From contig NC_081413.1 of NCBI RefSeq assembly GCF_030272615.1, positions 187,824,669 to 187,888,668 on the forward strand: DNA of 64,000 bases, given 5' to 3'. The first letter of the stretch is position 1. Every line of letters starts with the position of its first letter. The DNA is from Cryptomeria japonica (lineage: Eukaryota > Streptophyta > Pinopsida > Cupressales > Cupressaceae). Made by a program: the position numbers and the translations under genes. Positions 11,218 through 21,891 of the stretch are shown piece by piece. The notes beneath the pieces are model-generated. The model was not told where the DNA came from and ran no database searches. It worked only from the letters and a program-made list of their open reading frames with translations.

Positions 11218-12824
11218 TTCTTGATTTTGTTGATTCCATCAAGGGTCAGCTGCCTACCCTTTGCAATGTCCCTAGCCATAACTTTATGTCTCAGGACCCT
11301 TTCCAAGGGTCTACCAACTTTATTTCCAGTACCCCCCACATCCGCTTTCTTGGCCTTGACTTTCTTCTTCTGGGTTATCTATTCTTCATTACCTGTCTGA
11401 GGAGATCTTGGAGGTGAAAGCTTCAAAGGAGGGGGCATTGTCAGGGAGTTCCCTGTTAGAGCAGGCCTTTCCACCTTACCAGGGGAGAAAAGGGGGGTTG
11501 AGGTTAGCAGCTTAACTTCAACCACAGGAGACATAACTTCATCCGAAGTGGAAGCTTGAAGGGATGAGGGGGTAGGAGTAGTAGAGGGCATGAGGAGGAT
11601 GCCCTCCAATGACAAACCAGGGGATGGTTGGGGTTTTGGGGAAAGGCTGAGGTTCATCACTGGTGGGATTTCACCTTCTTCCAAGGGAATACCTAGATTA
11701 ACAATCTTAACAAAGGTCCATTGGGGATTTTAAGATTTCAAGGATCCTGTCCATGTGGGGGTAGTCCTCAGGAATTTCATTCACATTGGTCAGCTCTAGG
11801 GGAGCAGATGATGAGGGAGCACTTGGGTTGATGGGATCAACCCAAATAGCCTTTTCTTTGAGCTTGGGTTCAACAGCCACTGGGGCCTTACACTCAGTGT
11901 AGGTATGGCCTTGTTTATTACACTTCTGACAAAAGAGGGTAGCATTTTCATACACAATAGCCTGGGACCATTTTCCCCACTTCGATTTTAGGGAAACAAA
12001 ATTTGGGAGAGCCTTGTTAATCGTAACATTGACACAAAAGCGAGCATAAACCAACCTGGATTTATTGAGAGTGATCGAGTCTGCTGCAACATAGCTGCCA
12101 AACGAGTTCCCTATCCAGTGGAAGATTTGTTCATCTCAGAACTCCAGCGGAAGGCCAGGAAGTCTAACCCAAACAGGGGCCATCCGGTTGAGTTCAACTG
12201 AGGGGTCAAATCCAGGCTTCCATTTAGCCAGTGTTAGAAAATGCTTGCCATAAGCCCAGGAACCCGATAGGACATAGATCAAGTCTTCCTTAGCATTGAA
12301 CTTAAACAGGAAGAGTCCCCTCGACATTGCTGAGATGTCAACACTACCTTTGAGCTTCCATCGAGATTTAGCCCATCGCCTGATCATGTCGATAGATGGT
12401 CAGAGGAGAAGAACTGACCAATGATCGCTAGGTGAAGGGAAGAGACGATTTTATCCATGAGATTATCCGGGAGCTTGATCTCCGTTTGGGTAAATTTGGC
12501 CAAAGTTGCTTCTAAGGTCGAATTTGTGGACCCAAGGAGGGCATTCTTCCAGCTAGATTTGGGATCCTTCTTCCCATTCTTCGCATCCCCTTGTCTGGTA
12601 GAAGTTTCCGGTCCGGGATGTGGTATATTCTTCCCTTCAACGCCGAGGCCAGAGTCAGTCAGAACTGGTGTGGCGGAAGGGGTGTCAAACTTGGCGTTTT
12701 CTTTCATATGGCCCACAGACCATGGGGTCTCCGCGGCCAGAACAACAACATGTGAACCAATCGTGGTATCGGGTATGGGGTCCAGTTGCAGGGAGGGAGG
12801 GACCTCCCCAGAGGGGGCGGTCAT
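11218..12824 (-). pseudogene. LINE ORF1: DUF4283-like / CCHC zinc-knuckle protein pseudogene
   Basis: The frame opens at 12824 (MTAPSG). After a one-base shift near 12390 it runs through a DUF4283-like segment (12387-11990), with AYGKHFLTLAKWKPGFDPS and APVWVRLPGLPLEF. It reaches a zinc knuckle of C-x2-C-x4-H-x4-C form (CQKCNKQGHTYTEC, about 11940-11899). A TGA at 12136-12138 replaces what is normally a Trp position. A Pro/Ser-rich C-terminal part (11684-11379) is in a shifted frame and is followed by a Lys-rich tail up to ORF2. LINE ORF1 proteins bind the element RNA. Dead copy. Confidence 0.8.
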
Positions 12825-12904
12825 TCAAGGGGAACAGATTCAAACGGAAGGAAGGTGGGAGAGTTACATAGCACAAGGCAGGAAAACTTCCAATGTTGAA
12901 TGCA

Positions 12905-13400
12905 ATCATTACTAATGTTGATTTGGATAGGTGAAATGTTTGTAGCTTACCATATAGAAAAAAATTGCAAGAGGGTGTTATCCAACATTGATTAGTGTGT
13001 TTAATGTTTATTTATTGCAAGGTCAACTATTTTATCACTATTAATCTTTGTCATTTGTATCTCTTAAGATGACATGATCCTTCATTGTTAATACATCACA
13101 AGGCTTGCCATTATACCAAATGATAGTCAAACATTAAAATCATTTATCTATACAATTATACTTTTACTACAATACCAAGAATTAGGTCCTAAAATAGTGT
13201 CTGCATCTTTTTACATTTCCTTCTAGTGATATAAAAAATATACATTATAGTATTTAAAAAAATTAAAAGTAGGAGGGAGAATAGTTTAGTGTTCAATCAT
13301 CATTAAATACTTTTTTATAATTCTAGTGAAATTTTTCTTGCCATGCCAATTATATACCAAATTTTGAACTCCTCTCTTGCCTTTCACATAGAGGCATCAT
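12905..13400. repeat. Diverged direct repeat, copy 1
   Basis: Similar in order and content to 13725-14290: the shared landmarks are ATGTTTGTAGCT, CAAGGTCAACTAT, ATCTTTGTCATTT and a Thr/Ile-codon-like AT-rich block ending in an AAATTAGGTCC-like run, then a CTCTTGCCTTTCACATAGA-like stretch. Many mismatches and indels mean it is old. No coding sense seen. It abuts the 5' side of the LINE. Confidence 0.5.
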
Positions 13401-13429
13401 TATTCCTTCCTTTCCTACACAAAAAAATA

Positions 13430-13660
13430 TCAACGACAACCATGCAGGGTTTAATGAAAGACACTAGGTCAAGGAAAAATTACATTTTTTTATAAATTTA
13501 GTGTAAAATGTCAACTTTGTAGAGGCATGGTTTTAGGACATATGCATAACATGGTCCACAAAAGATCTCGACAACCATGTAGGATTTAAAGAAAGACAAT
13601 GACTCAAGGAAACCTTACGTTCTTGTGAATTTTAGTGTAAAATGTCAACTTTATAATGAA
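13430..13660. repeat. Short two-copy direct repeat
   Basis: About 85 bases at 13430-13520 recur, diverged, at 13568-13655. Both contain an ACAACCATG start, a GAAAGACA block, a TCAAGGAAA block and the run AGTGTAAAATGTCAACTTT. This lies between the two larger repeat copies. Confidence 0.5.
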
Positions 13661-13724
13661 ATTGTTCTAGTATATAGGAAATGTTAGGAGTCTATACATT
13701 TAAGTTGGAGAGGTTTTAATAGTT

Positions 13725-14290
13725 GAATGAAATTATCCATCATGTTAATGGACATATGGGATGTTTGTAGCTATCATAGAGCAAAAATTACAAGAAGACA
13801 CTACTCAATATTGACAATGCAATTAATGTTTCTAGGGGATGTTTGTAGCTTTCATAGAGCAAAAATTACAAGAAGATGCTACTCAATATTGACAATGCAA
13901 TTAACGTTTTTGTGCCACAAGGTCAACTATGTATCATTGATTATCTTTGTCATTTCTAGTAATTATAAATAAGTTTTTTTCAAATGACATAAATCTTGAT
14001 TACTAATAAATCAAAAGACCTAAAATTATAATAATTTTTAATTGACATTAAAACTATTTGTATATAAGATTATATTTTTATTACAATATAAAAAATTAAA
14101 TCCTTCAATATCCTTCACATTTTTTCTATATTTCCATGCATAATTTCTAAACACTTTTATTTTCATTTCCATAAATCATTAATTTGATTTCTTCAATCCA
14201 TCAATGTGCTCATTTTGCATGGGGTGCACATAATTATTCTTTAAATTTTAATTATTACCCCCTTTGGTAAGTCATGAACTTCCTCTTTGC
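13725..14290. repeat. Diverged direct repeat, copy 2, with an internal 78-bp tandem duplication
   Basis: Second copy of the repeat at 12905-13400. Inside it 13758-13835 is duplicated at 13836-13912 (period 78 bases, few mismatches), starting GGGATGTTTGTAGCT. The rest is AT-rich and without coding sense. It ends shortly before the transcribed region of the eL31 gene. Confidence 0.6.
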
Positions 14291-14425
14291 ATAGACGGAC
14301 CTCAAACCATATTCACATACGGTTGATTAAAACTTTTAGGGTTTTGCAATATTATAGACCTAGGGTTTTAACTGGACGGTTTTATTTAGCCCAGAGTTTC
14401 TCCTCTGAAATTCTCTTTAGGTGCG

Positions 14426-14434
14426 TTAGGGTTT
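14426..14434 (+). promoter_or_regulatory. Telo-box in the 5' region of the eL31 gene
   Basis: TTAGGGTTT (complement AAACCCTAA) about 40 bases before the start codon. A second TTAGGGTTTT lies at 14336-14345. Telo-boxes are common in plant ribosomal protein promoters and leaders. The region between also has pyrimidine-rich tracts such as TTTCTCCTCTG at 14397, typical of translational-machinery genes. I see no clear TATA box. Confidence 0.5.
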
Positions 14435-14474
14435 CTGGGGCAGGGCAGATCGCAGGTATTTTTCGAAGATCACA

Positions 14475-15027
14475 ATGGTTGAGAAAGGCAAGAGCCGCAG
14501 AGAAGAGGTCGTGACCAGAGAGTACACCATTAATCTACACAAGCGTCTTCATGGCTGGTACTTTTTTTTCAACCCCCACTAAAAGGCCAAATAATCTTGC
14601 TTGGATCCGGTTAGAGTAGCAAATTTTTTATAAATCTAAATTGCCCATCGACAAAATGAAAATATATGGAGCGACTTTTGTGATTTTCCTTTTCTTCTCT
14701 CGATTTAGGGTTTTTCGTTCTTGCGTTTATTAGATCTTTGTTTGCAGTACTTTTAAGAAAATGGCCCCAAAGGCCGTTAAGGAAATCAAGAAGTTTGCCC
14801 AGAAGGCTATGGGAACAACTGATGTGAGAGTTGATGTGAAGTTGAACAAGGCCGTGTGGAGCAGGGGTATTAGGAGCGTACCGAGGAGAGTTAGGGTTCG
14901 AATCTCCAGGAAGCGCAATCCTGAAGAGGATGCCAAGGAGGAGTTGTATTCGCTTGTTACTGTAGCGGAGGTGCCTCCAGAGGGACTGAGGGGTTTGGGG
15001 ACTAAAGTTATTGAGGAGGAGGACTGA
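14475..15027 (+). CDS. RPL31: Large-subunit ribosomal protein eL31 (two coding exons)
   Basis: Exon 1 is 14475-14557 (83 nt) and exon 2 is 14748-15027 (280 nt). The 190-nt intron starts GT and ends TTTGCAG. The codon split across the junction gives Cys in the conserved RLHGCTFKK context. The product is 120 residues, the normal length for plant eL31. It has [18 protein letters not shown] at the N-terminus, the family core [18 protein letters not shown], and the C-terminal [12 protein letters not shown] and [10 protein letters not shown]. eL31 is a eukaryote/archaea-specific protein of the 60S subunit, near the peptide exit tunnel. No frameshift or stop is seen. One oddity is Met just after TFKK, where plant homologues as I remember them usually have Lys. 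Best-supported gene in the window. Confidence 0.96.
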
Positions 15028-16141
15028 TCTTTGTATAACACGAGATATTATAATGTTTTGGGAAAGTTTGTTTTTCCAGTTCTATAGGAGTATTTAATAT
15101 CTTGGAATATTGAGTTTTGTAGGATTTTTTACTCTTAGATGATTTTGTCGGAGCTTAACTAGCTCTCGCTTTGGATTATAGCGATTTGAATGGATTATTT
15201 GTTGAACTTGATGTCGTGAGTCTGAATGATGAATGACATATTGAAATCTATGTACTCTTTCTGGAAACGTTAGACTTCAAGGCTTTCTACTTACCGAGAC
15301 ATTTGTTCTGTACTTTATATCATGCATTCTGATTCCTGTTACATATTAGAGAACCTGTATATACGAGTAGTAAATTTGTCGATTTACGAACATAATGGTT
15401 AGGAATATGTTTTTTCAGTGAATGTATCTATCTATCCTGCTAATTTAATGATAGTCTACAATGCACAATTTAGTTTTAGCTTTTTAATACCTGTTATAGT
15501 CTTGTGCTAATGGGGAAATATTAAACAGTAAAATGAAGTAGTAGCACGACCATTCCTCATGATCAGACGTAACAAGATTCCAGGTCATGAAATCTATTAA
15601 CTCCAATTGTAGTCCAAAAATTGACATTCATTCGTGTTGCCTTCCAAAGTTGGAATTTGAAAATGCCGTCCATATATCTAATAATTGTCATTTGCAATCC
15701 ATTTATCCAACAATTGTCATTTGCCATCCATTAATCTAGTAGTGGTCTTCTTTGTCATTTGCTGATCAAACATAGTAAGCATTTTCATTTCCATCTCTGG
15801 CCACCTAACTGCTTGTTAAAGGTCCTCCATGCAAGTTCATGAAGCTTGGTAAACAAGCTGAGTGCTAGAATCCTTTACTATTTTTAATCCCTTCCTATAA
15901 GGTGGGGAACTAATGTTTTCAGCTGATCAAACACCAATCAGTTGTTTTTGTAAACTGTGTTCCGATATTTTTTTTTGATATGCTAAAGCTAGAGATTTTT
16001 CTATTGTTTTATATTTGGCGTTAAACAGAAGCAGATATTTTCCTAGTGGCTTCTGGCTTTTTTCCGTGGAAAGTAGAGAATTTCTATTTAAAAAATAAGA
16101 AATATGGTATGTCTTCATCAAAACCGTGCAATGAAATAGAT
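15028..16141. other. 3' flank of the eL31 gene, no further gene seen
   Basis: The first few hundred bases are the T-rich 3' UTR and downstream DNA of the ribosomal gene; I could not place the polyadenylation site. Short repeats such as CAATTGTCATTTGC (near 15685 and 15712) occur. No open frame shows domain sense. Confidence 0.5.
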
Positions 16142-16234
16142 TTGCACCAAACGCTATATACCGTCGCCCTCTTTTAGACAGCTAGTTGCATCAAACACTA
16201 GACACCATTGCCCTCTTACTTTAGACAGCTAGTT
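16142..16234. repeat. Two-copy tandem repeat, period about 44 bases
   Basis: 16142-16185 and 16186-16234 share TTGCA(C/T)CAAAC at their start and TTTAGACAGCTAGTTG at their end. Small indels separate the two. Confidence 0.65.
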
Positions 16235-18180
16235 GGATGTGGCATTCTGTAGAACAGTTCATATGTCTTTTCTATGCTAACACATTTTCCCTACATGCCT
16301 ATGAACAAATGCAAGACAACCTTATTAGAGAACTACATTTCTCCATGTTCCACAGTGCTTGTTCCATTCAATATGTTACTGTTTATTCCCCTGCTATCTT
16401 CACTGCAGGTTATTACACTACTCTATATGCATTGAGCTCTGTCTCTAGAGTTTGTGGATATGGATTCAACTCAAACTTGGTGAGGTAAAATTGCATATGC
16501 AATGATGTTTGCCCCTGCTTTCGCTTCTGCATTTTCATCACCTGGATCCTGATCTGGAAATGAAACCCGACGAAGGAAATCATTCTACTGACAAAAAAGA
16601 AGCCTGGCCCATGTTTAATGGCTTTGATGCCACCCATATGATGTGCTCTGCCATCTTATCATGATAGTAAGGCTCAGTTAAAAATAAATTAATGTTTGCT
16701 TGATATTGCCTAACATTACCTTTTATCGGCAGATGAATTTTTTATTCGGATTTTGCACTACATAAGGGTTTCTGTGTTAAATTTTTAATAAAAAGAAGCA
16801 AAATGAAGATTGTGGATATAGCTTTCCCTTTTTTAGATAAAAACAATTATGGTTCTACTACTTTGCAACTGGTACGACTTTGTCAAATGGCAAGTAGAGA
16901 CACATTCTTCAACAGTAACAGAGAATGATTGTCGGACCCCTTATATGCTATTCTTCCTTTTACATAACCCCTGGCTATGCATTGCACTGATTATTCTTCA
17001 TATTCTGTCTTGGGAGGCTGTTTAATGATCTCCATCAACCTGTCTATCTATATGGGGAGAACTTTCTAGGCTCTGTCCTCAAAATTCAAATGACACATTT
17101 GCATTTGTCAAACAGCTCACGTGCTTGTATGTGCTTCCTTATTTTGCATACATATGTACCGTATATATATGTGTGAACCCCTCTCTCTGTTTACACATTT
17201 ACACAAGTCTTTAAACTTTTTGTTCCCAAAAAGCCAAAACACCTAGTGTTCCGTGTTCATTGACTAAGCACTGGTATTGGTAGTGGGTAATAGGACAATA
17301 ACAAGGTAAGTCAGGTCACTTTAAACTAAGCATTAACCAGGATCTAATTACCCACAGCTGTGCTGCTTTTCTCTGAACACAAACCATTTCAAAATACTAC
17401 AACAAAAGTCAAAGAGCGTTGCATCTGCTGATCAGGTTGATAACGAAAGTTAAGTTTCAGACTTACATTTAAATTTATTTAGAGATCCCTTAGGTTTAGA
17501 TTCTTGCCTTATTCGCATTTCATTGGTTTAGTATGTCAATGGAAGGAAGCATGTTGTCCTTTCTTTTGATATTGCTGGCTCTAAATACCATCCTTTGATA
17601 GATAATTCATATCCACTTGGGCGGGAGGGGGGACCTGGATCTTGTTGTGCCCATATAGAAGTCTCCCCATCCAATAAAAAATACAACATGGAGAGCAAAC
17701 TGCACCTTGTGATAATGATGTTAAGTGCCTTTCCTTTTTATGTAGCAATGGAATTTTATTGTATTTGATATGGTTTTTACCTTTCTCCATTAGGCGTGAT
17801 AAGAGTTGGCATTAATAAGTACTTCCATTTCCCTTCAAATGCCTACACAACATGCACTTGAAACAGAAAGAAAGCCCAGTTACCTTGTCACTAGTTAAAA
17901 GAGATCGCTGTGGAGGCATTGTAGATACCAATTAAAGAAACAGACACTTCTCATTATTCCCCATGAACCATTTTAGCATCTGTGCACCAACCGTCAAGAG
18001 GCTGGTTCTTTGTTTTTTTCATCAGTCTCGAAGTCTCCACAAATTATACAAAACAATGATACAGCCCCAAACCCAATAGATACTGTCTTTGTTATTCCAA
18101 ATTCAGAAGACAAGACCACATTCTACTCTGAATGCAAATGCAATAGGCAAGACCATATTCTGTCCTTCCTCCTCTTGTTT
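16235..18180. other. Gene-free AT-rich DNA
   Basis: No coding frame with recognisable sense on either strand, and no structural RNA recognised. Short open frames here lack domain sense. Confidence 0.5.
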
Positions 18181-18488
18181 TAAAAGCCTCAAAGCTAAAC
18201 AGTGTGCTGATGATCATGTCAAACATATGTGTTCCTGTAATATGTAAAATCTTATATTGCTCTCCCATATGTTACAAGTTAATGCAATTGTGATAGAAGT
18301 GATCCCCTTCTATTGTCTAGAACAGAGGTTTGTTCTAAAAGCCTCAAAGCTAAACAGTGTGCTGATGATCATGTCAAACGTATGTGCTCCTGTAGTATGT
18401 AAAATCTTATATTGCTCTCCCATATGTTAAAGTTAATGCAATTGTGATAGAAGTGATCCCCTTCTATTGTCTAGAACAGAGGTCTAAT
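18181..18488. repeat. Two-copy tandem duplication, period 155 bases
   Basis: 18181-18335 is repeated at 18336-18488 with a handful of mismatches. Each copy starts TAAAAGCCTCAAAGC and ends near TGTCTAGAACAGAGGT. The similarity implies a fairly recent duplication. Confidence 0.85.
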
Positions 18489-19528
18489 GTGCATGAAAGG
18501 TTTAAGGATATTGTACTCCACATTTTTATCATTTGTCTTTTCATGGTCAAAACATGTATACTGATGCCTTCAATTTGTGCTTTCGAAACTATATCGATTT
18601 CACAATCAAACTGGTTTTTGAAGTTTAGGGAGTAAAGGATGTGGTTATGCTTAAAATTAGCTCCACATCATTTGATAAAGCACCTAGTAACTTTAATTTC
18701 TCACTTTCATGAAAGAGCTGGACAAAAGCTAGCATATTAAGCAGTAAATTTAACCTCAGTAGGTGTTGTATTTGTGGAAAATTTGAATAAAGAAGCCTAC
18801 CAATGGCTTAGCCCCCACCTCATTTGGTAAAGCACCTAGCACAAATCTGTATTTAAAAGGCAGTTGATTTAAAATTCAAAGCTTGGTGGTCGATATCTAT
18901 GGTTGTCAGTTGAAACTTTTTAAGCATTTTGAACCCAAAATGTTATACCCCTTCTGTACAATCTTATATTGCTCTGCCATAATTATAGGGTACTGCAATT
19001 GTCAAAGGAGAGATTCCCTTCTATTATTTGCAACAGGGGGTCGTACTGACAAGAGTTTCTGTGCGTTATTATCAATTTTTCAGTCCTCGTCTATCTTAAG
19101 ATGGAAACTTACGTTTTTTTATTAATCTTTGGTTTAAATTTGCATTAGAACTTATGCTGCAAAATTTAAGCGAATATTTTCCATTCATAGTAGAGTGGGG
19201 TATTCTTCAATTCACAGACCAACAAAGCAAGCGAATATTTTCCATTCATAGTCAGTCTTTGCAGGTACAATATTTTCCCTCATCTTCTCAACAGTTTTGT
19301 AGATTGTCCCAAATCTCAGATGCAATTGCAATTATGCTACAGCTTGTTACTATACATTACCAAATTCCATTTCTCTCACTCATCAATTTTTGTTGCAAAC
19401 TATTCTAGCAGCATTTGGTAGAGGAACTCCAGCTGCACTGCGGCCGTTGTCTACTTTTATTTTCATTTTAATCCATCGAGGTGATACTGACTTAATATAA
19501 GAAGAATGTTCATCACCTAGTCTTTTGA
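18489..19528. other. Gene-free DNA with a short 24-base direct repeat
   Basis: No supported gene. AAGCGAATATTTTCCATTCA occurs at about 19168 and again at about 19229. Confidence 0.5.
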
Positions 19529-20250
19529 TTGGCTGATTTTTACATGCATTAAAAAGATCACCATCTACTATAAAAAAGTGAACTTTTTTGAGTAATGGAA
19601 ATCCCAAAGAAGAGCTGGCATCATACATGACCATATCTGCTGGTTGGTTGTTAACTTACACATATGAAAGATAAATTATGACCAGTCAAAAAGTGAAAGC
19701 CATTCTAGCCATCTTACTTAATAATATGATTAGAGCTAACAAAAGCAAATGTCTACCGGTCAAAAAGTAAAAGATATGACGAGCTATCAAAAGCTAATGC
19801 CATTCACTATCTTATTTATTATCCGGCTCATTTGTTGAATGAAATTATGTGGGAATGATTTTTGAGTAATGATTTTTGAGTAATTGGCTGATTTTTACAT
19901 GCATTAAAAAGATCACCATCTACTATAAAAAAGTGAACTTTTTTGAGTAATGGAAATCCCAAAGAAGAGCTGGCATCATACATGACCATATCTGCTGGTT
20001 GGTTGTTAACTTACACATATGAAAGATAAATTATGACCAGTCAAAAGGTGAAAGCCATTCTAGCCATCTTACTTAATAATATGATTAGAGCTAACAAAAG
20101 CAGATGTCTACTGGTCAAAAAGTAAAAGCCATTCCAGCGATCTTACCTAAGGAGTAATCATATGACGAGCTATCAAAAGCTAATGCCATTCACTATCTTA
20201 TTTATTATCCGGCTCATTTGTTGGATGAAATTATGTGGGAATGATTTCAG
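19529..20250. repeat. Two-copy tandem duplication, period about 355 bases
   Basis: 19529-19880 is repeated at 19884-20245. Both contain TTGGCTGATTTTTACATGC, AAGAAGAGCTGGCATCATA and TTATTATCCGGCTCATTTG. Copy 2 holds about 30 bases, near 20125-20158, that copy 1 lacks. Between the copies the short run ATGATTTTTGAGTA is itself doubled. No coding sense. Confidence 0.85.
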
Positions 20251-20296
20251 ATATTATCTAAGGTGTTATCATCTGACATGGCCACTAATTATATAT

Positions 20297-20490
20297 ATCA
20301 TTTCTCTTGTTCTGGTTCTATTTGATAATTATTTCTAAGTTTGCAATGGGAATAGGGCTATATATGTTTTTTGGATCTTAATTCCCCCCCATTATCATTT
20401 CTCTTGTTCTGGTTCTATTTGATAATTATTTCTAAGTTTGCAATGTGAATAGGGCTATATATGTTTTTTGGATCTTAATTCCCTCCCATT
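20297..20490. repeat. Two-copy tandem duplication, period 97 bases
   Basis: 20297-20393 is repeated almost exactly at 20394-20490 (ATCATTTCTCTTGTTCTGG start). Only two or three differences are visible, so it looks young. Confidence 0.9.
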
Positions 20491-21689
20491 TTAATTACAC
20501 CTAGTTTGGCAAACATCTCAGCCATTGAGATTATTTACCTTTGCATATTTATTCTAGCATCACAATCATCAATAATCTGGCCTATAATTTTCCGTTGAGT
20601 TTGATATCATAGCAGTCTTTTGGTAATAAGGTAAGTATGCCCTATTTATTTTAATTGTCAATACCAAAAAGGCTCTTCAATGTTTTTTTGTCAAAACATT
20701 GATTAAGTAAATTTGAAGTCTGAACTTGTGCAAATTACTCCGACAGTGAATAAGTGGTAGCACAGATATTGAACCTTGCATTGATGAGAAATTTCCCTCT
20801 TTACACATCAGATGTTTTTCTCTTGCCAAATTTTGGTATGACATGCAATGTGCCCATAGCAGCTAATTTAAAAATCTGATGGCAAGAATATATATATTAG
20901 TTTTACTGAATGTAAATATATTACTAACTGTCAAAGAATATTTTACTATTGATTAAACTATTGTAATTGACAATAATTGCTTTCGTACAAGGGTAAAGGT
21001 AAGGGGATTGTTATTTTAACAGCCTAGCCATCATTTGGAAAACAAGAGCTCTCTTATGCAATCAAGAGTAAACTGATAATTTAATGGTACCAGATTGAAT
21101 GTGTGGGTCCAGGTCATGGAGATGCAAAACCTTTTAGCATGACACGGTACTAGAGAATTTTCAATTCCTTTGTTAGACCTAATTTTTAACAGTTACGAAT
21201 TCTTGCAATCATTTTGTAATACTGGCAGCAATGATCATACTTCAAGCTATCACGGCCGCCTCTATAACACAACCATTAACTTTTTTACAAGCAATGCTAC
21301 TGGTTTGCTCAGAAAAACTACTGGATCTGGGTTTGCTGTCTAGATGAGGGCTGTGGTGTTGGCTATGATGTAGCTGTTTGAATCCTGGAACCACAAACTG
21401 AGCGTTAGGGGAGCCTCTGTATATTGTGGCGTTCATAAATTTTTAAAATTGTTTTTTCGTTTTTGTCAAGCATAATTTTCGTTTTGGTAGTCACATTTCA
21501 TGGACAGAATGGAAATTGCACCGGTGTGGTATCCTGTTGCGATGTAGGGTTTGGCAGTATTGCCTTGTCCAGTGATTGGATTGATGAATTCATTTGTATG
21601 GTGATATAAGGGGTGATCTGTGATTTATTTGTGTCATTGTAAGGACTGTCAAGGGATTTTCTTTGTGTTAGGGTTTATTGCTGAGACCC
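20491..21689. other. Gene-free AT-rich DNA
   Basis: No supported gene or RNA. A minus-strand open stretch at 21242-21436 has no recognisable domain. Confidence 0.45.
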
Positions 21690-21891
21690 CTAGAGCTAGA
21701 TTTTATGAGTAAGGTAAATATTATAATGACTCTCTTGGTATATTTAAGTACTTAAACGTCAATCTATGGCACACTTTGCTACGACTCTATCTAGAGCTAG
21801 ATTTTAGGAGTAAGGTAAAATATTATAATGACTCTCTTGGTATATTTAAGTACTTAAACGTCAATCTATGGCACACTTTGCTACGACTCTA
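21690..21891. repeat. Two-copy tandem duplication, period 101 bases
   Basis: 21690-21790 is repeated at 21791-21891 with two visible differences (start CTAGAGCTAGATTTTA, end TTTGCTACGACTCTAT). Confidence 0.9.

Larger units (their letters stand above)
8005..12900 (-). mobile_element. L1-type LINE, interrupted at its 3' side by element A
   Basis: Minus-strand ORF1 (DUF4283-like plus CCHC knuckle) is followed by ORF2 (endonuclease, reverse transcriptase, start of the C-terminal zinc-binding region). Sequence similarity stops abruptly at 8004/8005, where the LTR of element A begins, so the LINE 3' end must lie beyond the left edge. The 5' edge is soft: ORF1 starts at 12824 and an unrelated repeat is recognisable from about 12905. 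Many frameshifts and stops show it is inactive. Confidence 0.85.

Noticed and set aside
12457-12915. 152-codon plus-strand open frame
   Set aside because: Shadow of LINE ORF1 on the opposite strand.
14426-14434. Interstitial telomere repeat
   Set aside because: TTAGGGTTT occurs singly, not as a tandem array; a telo-box of a ribosomal gene is a better reading.
14730-15041. 103-codon minus-strand open frame
   Set aside because: Antisense shadow of eL31 exon 2.
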